Assembly: GCF_003590795.1 (NCBI RefSeq)
Contig: NZ_QYUL01000005.1
Span: forward strand, 358,001-422,000
Length of the DNA stretch: 64,000 nucleotides
Direction: 5' to 3'
From: Azospirillum cavernae
Lineage (GTDB): Bacteria > Pseudomonadota > Alphaproteobacteria > Azospirillales > Azospirillaceae
A program made the position numbers and the translations under genes. How positions within the stretch are numbered: the first letter of the stretch is position 1; every line of letters starts with the position of its first letter. Below the pieces are notes generated by a model, which did no database searches, was not told the origin of the DNA, and saw nothing but the letters and a program-made list of their open reading frames with translations. Shown piece by piece: positions 34,870 through 41,950 of the stretch.

Positions 34870-35523
34870 CTATTTTCGCCCCGCCAGCATCGGCCCCAGC
34901 GCGTCGGTGACGCCGTTCAGCAGGATTTGCACGCCGACGCAGAACAGCAAAAAGGCGAACAGCCGGGTCAGCACCCGCGCCCGCGTGTGGCCCAGCATCG
35001 CCACCAGACGGTCGGCGGAGCGGTAGGACAGCCAGATCAGCCCGGAAATCGCCAGCGCCGCCGCCGACACGCCCAGAAAGAACGACCCAAGCGCCGCGCT
35101 GTCCGCCGGGCGGGTGGACCCCAGCGCGATGGCCACGGAGATGGTCCCCGGCCCGGTCGTGAACGGAATGGTCAGTGGGAAGAAGGCCGATTCCTCGGCG
35201 GTTTCCGCCGGGGCGGCCTGCTCCTGCTTTTTCGCCTCATGCGCTTCGGGGGCGGACAGCAAGGCCCAGGCCCGTTCGGCGACGACGAAGCCGCCGGCGA
35301 TCCGCAGCGCCGCCAGAGAAATGCCGAAGAAATTCAACACATAGGCGCCCGCCCACAAGGCGGTCAGCATGACCAGCGCCGAATACAGGCTGACCAGACC
35401 GGCCAACCGGGCGCGTTCGCGCGGGCTACGCCCCACGGTGACTTGGCTGAAAATCAACGCCATGGCGATCGGGTTGACGATCGAAAACAGGGCGGTGAAG
35501 GCAAGAAGAAAACTGTCGAACAT
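34870..35523 (-). CDS. MarC-family integral membrane protein
   Basis: 217-residue polytopic protein. It has the MarC signatures FSIVNPIAMALIF near the N-terminus, FGISLAALRIAGGFVVA, and FFPLTIPFTTGPGTISVAIAL in the fourth helix region. A charged linker EAHEAKKQEQAAPAETAEE separates the two helical halves. The family's function is unclear; an early link of MarC to antibiotic resistance was later withdrawn. An in-frame upstream start at 35556 exists, but the family N-terminus supports 35523. Confidence 0.88.
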   Translation of the reverse strand: MFDSFLLAFTALFSIVNPIAMALIFSQVTVGRSPRERARLAGLVSLYSALVMLTALWAGAYVLNFFGISLAALRIAGGFVVAERAWALLSAPEAHEAKKQEQAAPAETAEESAFFPLTIPFTTGPGTISVAIALGSTRPADSAALGSFFLGVSAAALAISGLIWLSYRSADRLVAMLGHTRARVLTRLFAFLLFCVGVQILLNGVTDALGPMLAGRK

Positions 35524-35561
35524 GGGCGTCGCGATCCAATCGTTGGCGGCCTGCACTATAG

Positions 35562-35575
35562 ATCATTCGAATGAT
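35562..35575. promoter_or_regulatory. 14-bp perfect palindrome between marC-like and cupin genes
   Basis: ATCATTCGAATGAT in the divergent intergenic region, 39 bp before marC and 135 bp before the cupin gene. A candidate operator; its regulator is unknown. Confidence 0.45.
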
Positions 35576-35709
35576 TCACAACACTTTGCTGCTGTGCGGA
35601 ATCGCGCTGTCGCATTTTGCGACTACTTATGCGATTGTATGTTACCTGGACTTTTGTGGAGGCGGTTGTGCTTTTTGCGAAAACTTTAACCGTTCAGTCT
35701 CGTAACAAT

Positions 35710-36282
35710 ATGAAATCCGTCAGCGTCACCCGCCTGCTGGGCGGAATCGCCGTCGCCGCCCTCCTGACGCTCAGCGTCGGGGCGCGGGCGCACGAAACCG
35801 GGCATGACGACGATCATCACGACGGCCATCAAGGCGCGCAGGTGGCGCAAGGTGGGCTGACCGCCACCTCGACCCTGTTGCTGGAAACCTCCGTGCACGG
35901 CGACGGCGTGCCGATCACCTACCCCAAGGGAACGCCGTTCGTCACCGTGCGCATCACCGAGGTGCCGCCCGGCGTCATCATTCCCAAGCATCGCCATCAA
36001 ATTCCGCTGATCGTCTACATGCTGGAAGGCGATTTGACCCTGCACATCGACAACGGAACCGTCCGCGTCGCCAAGCAGGGGGAAGCCTTCATAGAGGCGT
36101 GGAACTGGCATTACGGCCAGAACGCGACCGACAAAACCGTGCGCCTGTTGGCGGTGTATCCGGGCGAGGTCGGCACGCCGCTGTCGATCCGCCCGCCCGC
36201 CGAACCCACCCCGGTCTCCCAGACCCCGGCCCAGCAGCAAACCCCGGCGCAAACGCCCGCCCCGCAAACGCCCGCCCAATGA
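35710..36282 (+). CDS. Exported cupin-domain protein with His-rich N-terminus
   Basis: 190 residues. A signal peptide (LLGGIAVAALLTLSVGARA) predicts a periplasmic location. The mature N-terminus is His/Asp-rich (HETGHDDDHHDGHQG), a likely Ni, Zn or Cu ligand tract. A single cupin domain follows: HRHQIPLIVYMLEGDLTLH supplies motif 1 (H-x-H ... E, with G) and AWNWHYGQN supplies motif 2. The C-terminus is low-complexity with repeated QTPAQ-type units. The substrate is unknown; a metal-binding or stress-related role is inferred from composition. Confidence 0.75.
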   Translation: MKSVSVTRLLGGIAVAALLTLSVGARAHETGHDDDHHDGHQGAQVAQGGLTATSTLLLETSVHGDGVPITYPKGTPFVTVRITEVPPGVIIPKHRHQIPLIVYMLEGDLTLHIDNGTVRVAKQGEAFIEAWNWHYGQNATDKTVRLLAVYPGEVGTPLSIRPPAEPTPVSQTPAQQQTPAQTPAPQTPAQ

Positions 36283-36325
36283 TGGTTTGGGTCAGGGCCG
36301 GCGGACGCGCAACGTTGTGAGGGTG

Positions 36326-36364
36326 TGTGGAGCGTTGGCCGCAACCCGTGCACAACGCTCCACA
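36326..36364. repeat. Long inverted repeat upstream of aapJ
   Basis: Perfect 12-bp arms TGTGGAGCGTTG (36326-36337) and CAACGCTCCACA (36353-36364) with a 15-nt centre. No T-run follows. It abuts the TorR-box-like element and could be an operator or the 3' hairpin of the cupin transcript. Confidence 0.6.
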
Positions 36365-36398
36365 TCCTGTTCACATTCGCGGGCTAACTTGTTCAACG
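36361..36398 (+). promoter_or_regulatory. TorR-box-like element upstream of aapJ
   Basis: CTGTTCACAT (36367-36376) and TTGTTCAACG (36389-36398) are direct repeats 22 bp apart. The segment 36361-36396 matches 41848-41883 at 30 of 36 positions. It lies 111 bp before the aapJ start and is a likely binding site for the TorR-like regulator encoded at 40831. Confidence 0.65.
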
Positions 36399-36509
36399 GA
36401 TCAACCGAATGTCTCCCTCGAACGGTTCGGCGGTCGGATCGTTCGCGTCGTCCTCCGACCAGCCTCCGGGCCGGTCGGGCGGGGCGGGTTTCAGGCAAGG
36501 AGACATCCG

Positions 36510-37541
36510 GTGATCAGCAAACTCCAGGCGGCGGCTCTCGCGGCTGTTGTGACTCTTCCCCTCGCGCTGTCCGGCCCTGCGCAGGCGGGCGCCACCTTCG
36601 ACGGCGTGAAGGCGAAGGGCTACGTCCAGTGCGGCGTCAACCTTGGTCTGTACGGCTTCTCCGCGCCGGATGACAAGGGCAAGTGGACCGGCCTGGACGT
36701 GGATGTTTGCCGCGCCGTCGCCGCCGCCATGTTCGGCGACGCTGAAAAGGTCAAATACACCCCGCTGTCGGCGCAGCAGCGTCTGCCCGCCCTGCAATCG
36801 GGTGAAATCGATCTGCTGGCGCGCAACACCACCCGCACCCTGTCGCGCGACACCGCGAACGGCCTGAACTTCGCTCCGACCAACTATTACGACGGCCAGG
36901 GCTTCATGGTCTCGGCCAAGCTGGGGCTGAAGAGCGCCAAGCAATTGAACGGCGCGACCGTCTGCGTTCTGCCCGGCACGACGACCGAACAGAACGTCGC
37001 CGACTTCTTCCGCGCCAACAAGATGAGCTTCAAGCCGGTCGTCATTGAAAAGAACGAAGAGCTGCACAAGGCCTTCTTCTCCGGCCGCTGCGACGCCCTG
37101 ACCTCCGACGCCTCGCAGTTGGCGGCGATCCGCGCCGCCGAGACGCAGAACCCCAACGATTTCTTGATCCTGCCCGAGTTGATCTCGAAAGAGCCGCTGT
37201 CCCCGGCCCTGCGCCAGGGCGACGAGGAATGGAGCAACCTTGTGACCTGGGCCTTCTACGCCATGGTCCAGGCCGAGGAAAAGGGCATCACCTCGGAGAA
37301 TGTCGACGCGTCGATGACCTCCCCCGATCCCGACGTCAAGCGTCTGCTCGGCGTCACCGCTGGCAACGGCAAGGCGCTGAACGTCGAAGAGAATTGGGCC
37401 TACGCCATCGTCAAGCAGGTCGGCAATTACGGCCAGAGCTATGAGCGCAACGTCGGCGCCGGTTCCAAGCTGAAGATGCCGCGCGGCCAGAACGCGCTCC
37501 ACACCGAGGGCGGCCTGATGTACGCCCCGCCGTTGAAGTAA
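36510..37541 (+). CDS. aapJ: General L-amino acid ABC transporter, periplasmic binding protein AapJ
   Basis: 343 residues with a Sec signal peptide (AALAAVVTLPLALSGPAQA). It captures L-amino acids for the AapQMP importer. Family marks are VKAKGYVQCGVNLGLYGFSA, the acid-rich GLDVDVCRAVAAAMFGD, ARNTTRTLSRD (ligand contact region) and NYYDGQGFMV; it ends GGLMYAPPLK. The start is GTG with AAGGAG 8 nt upstream. First gene of aapJQMP; repeat copy 4 lies between it and aapQ and may set a high aapJ to permease ratio. Confidence 0.96.
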   Translation: MISKLQAAALAAVVTLPLALSGPAQAGATFDGVKAKGYVQCGVNLGLYGFSAPDDKGKWTGLDVDVCRAVAAAMFGDAEKVKYTPLSAQQRLPALQSGEIDLLARNTTRTLSRDTANGLNFAPTNYYDGQGFMVSAKLGLKSAKQLNGATVCVLPGTTTEQNVADFFRANKMSFKPVVIEKNEELHKAFFSGRCDALTSDASQLAAIRAAETQNPNDFLILPELISKEPLSPALRQGDEEWSNLVTWAFYAMVQAEEKGITSENVDASMTSPDPDVKRLLGVTAGNGKALNVEENWAYAIVKQVGNYGQSYERNVGAGSKLKMPRGQNALHTEGGLMYAPPLK

Positions 37542-37551
37542 CGGGCGCATT

Positions 37552-37651
37552 CCCCCTCCCCGACCCTCCCCCGCTTCGCGGGAGAGGGAGGACGCGCCAA
37601 GGTCGGCGCCGATCCCCTCTCCCGCGAAGCGGGGGAGGGTTAGGGAGGGGG
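37552..37651. repeat. Composite intergenic palindrome, copy 4 (aapJ-aapQ)
   Basis: Two-hairpin repeat starting 10 bp after aapJ, with inner loops at CGCTTCGCG and CGCGAAGCG. It lies inside the aap operon, where a stable 3' hairpin after the binding-protein gene is a known way to raise its mRNA level. Confidence 0.85.
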
Positions 37652-37723
37652 CGTCACGGCGCGGCGTGGGCACTCTGAAACAGACCGCTCCCGCCGTTTC
37701 CTCTCCCCCGTACGGAGCGTGAG

Positions 37724-38881
37724 ATGTCAAAACTTGTTCAAGCGCTGAACTCCGCGCGCGTGCGGGGCTGGCTGTATCAGGCGCTGTTTGTGTCTGGAAC
37801 GCTGGCGGTCGGCTGGTATCTGGTTTCCAACACCCTGACGAACCTGTCCAAGCGCGGCGTCGCCACCGGCTTTGGCTTTTTGAACCGCGAAGCCGGGTTT
37901 GAAATCGGCGAAAGCCTGCTGACCTACGCCGCGTCCGACACCTATCTGAAGGCGATGATCGTCGGCCTGCTGAACACGCTGACCGTGTCGGCGGTCGCCG
38001 TGATTTTCGCCTCGATCCTCGGCGTCGCCATCGGCGTGGCGCGGCTGTCGTCGAACTGGATGGTCGGGCGTTTCGCCGCCGTCTTCGTCGAGACCGTGCG
38101 CAACGTGCCGCTGCTGCTGCAATTGGTGGTCTGGTACACCATCATGAACCGGCTGCCCAGCCCGCGCGAGGCGCTGGAGGTCGTGCCGCACGTCTTCCTG
38201 AGCAATCGCGGCCTGAAATACCCGACCTTCGTCGAGCATGCCGGGCATGGTTGGGCCTTTCTGGCGCTGATCCTCGGAATCATTGGCGCGATCCTGATCG
38301 TTCGCTATGGCCGCAAGCATCGGGAAACCACGGGCAAGCCCTTCCCCACCCTGCCCGCCGCGTTGGCGTCGGTGATTCTGCCGCCGGTGGCCGTGTTCGT
38401 CGCCAGCGGCGCGCCCTTCGCCTTCGACCTGCCGGTTCTGACCGGGTTCAATTTCGAGGGCGGGGCGTCGGTCTCGCCGGAATTCACCGCGCTGTTGATC
38501 GGCCTGTCGGTCTACACCGCCGGATTCATCGCCGAGATCGTCCGCTCCGGCATCCTCGCCGTGCCGCATGGCCAGACCGAAGCCGGGTTGGCGCTGGGGC
38601 TTAGCCCGGCCCACATCCTGCGTCTGGTCATCCTGCCGCAAGCGTTGCGGGTGATCGTGCCGCCGCTGACCAGCCAATATCTCAACCTGACCAAAAACAG
38701 CTCGCTGGCCGTCGCCATCGGCTATCCCGATCTGGTCAGCGTCACCAACACCTCGGCCAACCAGACGGGTCAGGTGGTGGAAGCGGTCGCGATGATGATG
38801 GTCGTCTATCTGGTCATCAGCCTGTGCATCGCCGGCTTCATGAACTGGTACAACCGCAAAGTGGCACTGGTGACGCGATGA
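37724..38881 (+). CDS. aapQ: General L-amino acid ABC transporter permease AapQ
   Basis: 385-residue HisMQ-type permease. It has the AapQ-type N-terminal REAGFEIGESLLTYAASDTY and the long insert with the FLSNRGLKYPTF segment. The EAA docking loop is GILAVPHGQTEAGLALGLSPAHILRLVILPQALRVIVPPL. GGAG precedes the ATG. The stop overlaps aapM (ATGA). Confidence 0.95.
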   Translation: MSKLVQALNSARVRGWLYQALFVSGTLAVGWYLVSNTLTNLSKRGVATGFGFLNREAGFEIGESLLTYAASDTYLKAMIVGLLNTLTVSAVAVIFASILGVAIGVARLSSNWMVGRFAAVFVETVRNVPLLLQLVVWYTIMNRLPSPREALEVVPHVFLSNRGLKYPTFVEHAGHGWAFLALILGIIGAILIVRYGRKHRETTGKPFPTLPAALASVILPPVAVFVASGAPFAFDLPVLTGFNFEGGASVSPEFTALLIGLSVYTAGFIAEIVRSGILAVPHGQTEAGLALGLSPAHILRLVILPQALRVIVPPLTSQYLNLTKNSSLAVAIGYPDLVSVTNTSANQTGQVVEAVAMMMVVYLVISLCIAGFMNWYNRKVALVTR

Positions 38882-40026
38882 GCAAGGACAGCATCCCGCA
38901 AAGCACCGCCGCCCTGGCCGCTTCTTTTGAAGAAGAACCGTCCCAGGCCTCGGTCGCCACGCTTCCCGGCGGCATGACGGCGCTGAAGCCGTTCGGCTGG
39001 GCCAAGAACAACCTGTTCAACACCCGCGCCAACACCGTTCTGACGCTGGTTTGTTTCGCCATCCTGTGGTTCGCCGTGCCGCCGGTGGTCAATTGGGTGC
39101 TGCTGAACGCCGTTTGGCTGGGCACGTCCGACGAATGCCGAGCCGCCGCCGGGGCCTGCTGGTCGATCATCGCGGTCAAGCACCGCCTGATCTTCTTCGG
39201 CACCTACCCGTATGAGGAGCAGTGGCGGCCCTTCCTGGCCTGCGCCCTGTTCGTGGCGATGCTGGGCGTCAGCGGCGTCCGCGCCTTCTGGCGGCCCTGG
39301 CTGGTCGGGGCCTGGGCGCTGGTTCTGGTGGCCATGGGCGTTCTGATGTGGGGCGGCGTTCTGGGGCTGACCCATGTCGCCAACGACAAATGGGGCGGGT
39401 TGCCGATCACGCTGATGCTGTCGGTCTTCTCGATCACCCTGGCCTTTCCGCTGTCGATCCTGCTGGCGCTGGGCCGTCAATCCTCCCTGCCCGCCATCCG
39501 GTCGCTCTGCGTTGGTTTCATCGAGTTGATGCGCGGCGTGCCGCTGGTCAGCGTTTTGTTCATGGCCTCGGTCATGTTCCCGCTGTTCCTGCCGGAAGGC
39601 GTCACCATCGACAAGCTGCTGCGGGCGCTGGCCGGTCTGACCCTGTTCACCGCCGCCTATCTGGCCGAAGCCGTGCGCGGCGGCCTGCAAGCGATCCCCA
39701 AGGGCCAGTCTGAGGCCGCCGACGCGCTGGGCTTGGGCTATTGGCAAAAGACGATGCTCATCATCCTGCCGCAGGCCCTGCGCATGGTGATCCCGCCCAT
39801 CGTCAACCAGTTCATCTCCTGCTTCAAGGACACCTCGCTCGTCACCATCGTCGGCCTGTACGATCTGTTGACCGCCGCGACGGTGGCGACGACGGACCCG
39901 GAATGGCGCCCCTTCTTCGCCGAGGTCTATGTCTTCGCCGGGCTGATGTTCTGGATCTTCTGCTTCAGCATGTCCCGCTACAGCCAATGGCTGGAGCGCA
40001 TGGCCAACCGTTACAACCGCCGCTGA
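38878..40026 (+). CDS. aapM: General L-amino acid ABC transporter permease AapM
   Basis: 382-residue permease that forms the channel with AapQ. The acidic cytoplasmic N-terminus is followed by hydrophobic helices and ELMRGVPLVSVLFMASVM. The EAA loop is GGLQAIPKGQSEAADALGLGYWQKTMLIILPQALRMVIPP. Translationally coupled to aapQ. Confidence 0.95.
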   Translation: MSKDSIPQSTAALAASFEEEPSQASVATLPGGMTALKPFGWAKNNLFNTRANTVLTLVCFAILWFAVPPVVNWVLLNAVWLGTSDECRAAAGACWSIIAVKHRLIFFGTYPYEEQWRPFLACALFVAMLGVSGVRAFWRPWLVGAWALVLVAMGVLMWGGVLGLTHVANDKWGGLPITLMLSVFSITLAFPLSILLALGRQSSLPAIRSLCVGFIELMRGVPLVSVLFMASVMFPLFLPEGVTIDKLLRALAGLTLFTAAYLAEAVRGGLQAIPKGQSEAADALGLGYWQKTMLIILPQALRMVIPPIVNQFISCFKDTSLVTIVGLYDLLTAATVATTDPEWRPFFAEVYVFAGLMFWIFCFSMSRYSQWLERMANRYNRR

Positions 40027-40053
40027 CCCGCCGTCTTTGTGGAGACCCGTCAC

Positions 40054-40797
40054 ATGTCCGAGAACGCCGTCATCGAACTCCGCAAGGTCGGCAAATGGTA
40101 CAACAGCTACCACGCCTTGCGCGACGTCAGCCTGACCATCAAAAAGGGCGAGAAGGTCGTCGTCTGCGGCCCGTCCGGGTCGGGAAAATCGACCATGATC
40201 CGCTGCATCAACCGGCTTGAGGCGCACCAGACCGGCCACATCATCGTCAACGGCACCGAGTTGACCGACGATGTGAAGTCGGTCGAAAAGGTCCGCAAGC
40301 AGGTCGGCATGGTGTTCCAGAACTTCAACCTGTTCCCGCATCTGACCGTGTTGCAGAATTTGACGCTCGCCCCGATCTGGGTGCGCGGCATGGCGAAGTC
40401 GGAGATCGAAGAGATCGCCATGATGTATCTGCGCCGCGTCCGCATCCCCGATCAGGCGCACAAGTTCCCCGGCCAATTGTCGGGCGGTCAGCAACAGCGC
40501 GTCGCCATCGCCCGCGCCCTGTGCATGCGCCCGGAAATCATGCTGTTCGACGAGCCGACCTCCGCCCTTGACCCGGAAATGGTCAAGGAGGTGCTGGACG
40601 TCATGATCGAACTGGCGGATGAAGGCATGACGATGGTCTGCGTCACGCACGAAATGGGTTTCGCCCGTTCGGTCGCCGACTCGATCATCTTCATGGCCGA
40701 GGGTACGATCATCGAGAGCGGATCCCCGGCGCAGTTCTTTGAAAACCCGAAAAGCGAGCGGACCCGCCAGTTCCTCGGCCAGATCCTGGAGCATTGA
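40054..40797 (+). CDS. aapP: General L-amino acid ABC transporter ATP-binding protein AapP
   Basis: 247-residue ATPase of the HisP/GlnQ type. Walker A is GPSGSGKST, the Q-loop is MVFQNFNLFPHL, the signature is LSGGQQQRVAIARAL, Walker B is MLFDEPTSALDPE and the switch His is in CVTHEMGFAR. It completes aapJQMP. The TorR-like regulator starts 33 bp downstream in the same direction. Confidence 0.97.
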   Translation: MSENAVIELRKVGKWYNSYHALRDVSLTIKKGEKVVVCGPSGSGKSTMIRCINRLEAHQTGHIIVNGTELTDDVKSVEKVRKQVGMVFQNFNLFPHLTVLQNLTLAPIWVRGMAKSEIEEIAMMYLRRVRIPDQAHKFPGQLSGGQQQRVAIARALCMRPEIMLFDEPTSALDPEMVKEVLDVMIELADEGMTMVCVTHEMGFARSVADSIIFMAEGTIIESGSPAQFFENPKSERTRQFLGQILEH

Positions 40798-40830
40798 GGG
40801 CGGCGGGCGCGCAAGGCGAGAGGAGCGGCC

Positions 40831-41538
40831 ATGGCGGCGACCATTGCCATCACCGACGACGACGCGGTGACGCGTGAAACCCTGAAATCCTATCTGATGG
40901 ACGAGGGGTTCACCGTCCGGCTCGCCAAAAGCGCCGAGGAGTTGAAACTCCTGCTGGCCAGCGAAACCATCGATCTGGTGCTGCTGGACATCCGGCTGCC
41001 GCGCCAGGATGGCCTGACCCTGACCCGCGAACTGCGCGCGGTGTCGGAGATCGGCATCATCCTGGTGTCCAGCCGGGGGGAAAAGCTGGACCGCATCATC
41101 GGATTGGAGATGGGGGCCGACGATTACATCGCCAAGCCCTTTGAACCGCGCGAGATTCTGGCCCGCGTGCGGAACCTGTTGCGGCGTCTGAAGGCGCCTG
41201 GCAGCCCGCGCGACGACCGCCGCCGCTGCTTTTCCGGTTGGACGCTCTACCTCGACCGCATGCGCCTGACCGATCCGCAGGAGCAGCCGGTGCGGCTGAC
41301 CGGGGCCGAGTTCGAGCTGTTGTCCACCTTCGTCTGCAACGCCGGGCGGGTGATGAACCGCGACTATCTGTTGACGGCGACGACGCGGCGCAAGACCGAC
41401 GCCACCGACCGCACCATCGACAGTCTGGTCCGCCGCCTGCGACGCCTGATCGAACCGGACCCCGCCGACCCGCGCCTTATCATCACGGTGCATGGCACCG
41501 GCTATCTGTTCGCCGGAGACGTGACGCAGAGCGCTTGA
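40831..41538 (+). CDS. OmpR-family response regulator, TorR-like
   Basis: 235 residues. Receiver domain with acidic ITDDDAVT, phosphoacceptor D in VLLDIRLP, T/S switch in ILVSSR and K in IAKPFEP. The C-terminal winged helix has RLTGAEFELLSTFV and DATDRTIDSLVRRLRRLIE. IGIILVSSRGEKLDRIIGLE and GMADDYIAKP-like flanks resemble E. coli TorR in order and wording. No histidine kinase is adjacent. Its place between aapJQMP and the chemoreceptor, both preceded by TorR-box-like repeats, makes these its likely targets (inference). Confidence 0.88.
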   Translation: MAATIAITDDDAVTRETLKSYLMDEGFTVRLAKSAEELKLLLASETIDLVLLDIRLPRQDGLTLTRELRAVSEIGIILVSSRGEKLDRIIGLEMGADDYIAKPFEPREILARVRNLLRRLKAPGSPRDDRRRCFSGWTLYLDRMRLTDPQEQPVRLTGAEFELLSTFVCNAGRVMNRDYLLTATTRRKTDATDRTIDSLVRRLRRLIEPDPADPRLIITVHGTGYLFAGDVTQSA

Positions 41539-41615
41539 GTTTTTTTGAGTTCTGAACCCCGGGCCAACTCCCCCGTCGCAAGCGTTTCTCGCGGCGGCCT
41601 CGCGCTCGGCAAACT

Positions 41616-41667
41616 GCCACGGACGCCCTGAGGCTTTGGCCTCATCGGCTTCCGTGGCTTATTTTTT
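41616..41667 (+). terminator. Rho-independent terminator of the aap-regulator operon
   Basis: Outer stem GCCACGGA (41616-41623) / TCCGTGGC (41651-41658) and inner stem TGAGGC / GCCTCA, followed by TTATTTTTT. Confidence 0.85.
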
Positions 41668-41847
41668 ATGCGAGCGTCCGCGTGGAATTTGTGCAACTGC
41701 ACAATTCAGCGACAAGACAGAACCATGAGTTGTCTGGCTCTGATGATTGTCCACTTGAAACCACAAGATTTCAACTTTGCTTGCGCGTTGGGTTCTTGGT
41801 TAATCATTTAATTTCGGCGAAGAATTTTTTATCTATAGATGAAAAGT

Positions 41848-41885
41848 CACATCCTGTTCACATATTCCGCCTAAATTGTTCAAAG
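41848..41885 (+). promoter_or_regulatory. TorR-box-like element upstream of the chemoreceptor
   Basis: CTGTTCACAT (41854-41863) and TTGTTCAAAG (41876-41885), 22 bp apart as upstream of aapJ. The 36-bp core (41848-41883) is 30/36 identical to 36361-36396. Confidence 0.65.
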
Positions 41886-41950
41886 ACTGAAGCGATGATG
41901 TCCGTGTTGCAATCCAACAGCCCGTCTTGATGGCGGCAAGGGGGTCGGAC

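Larger units (their letters stand above)
41539..41950. other. Intergenic region upstream of the chemoreceptor
   Basis: 412 bp without a gene, AT-rich in its second half. It contains the strong terminator at 41616-41667 and the TorR-box-like element at 41848-41885, 65 bp before the chemoreceptor start. No other structure is recognised. Confidence 0.65.

Noticed and set aside
34680..34910. Small gene downstream of the ParD-like antitoxin that could be its toxin
   Set aside because: The frame is made of the palindromic repeat (copy 3) and shows no RelE/ParE features.
38806..41493. 895-codon minus-strand frame across aapM, aapP and the regulator
   Set aside because: Antisense shadow; the plus strand encodes three complete, well-conserved proteins.
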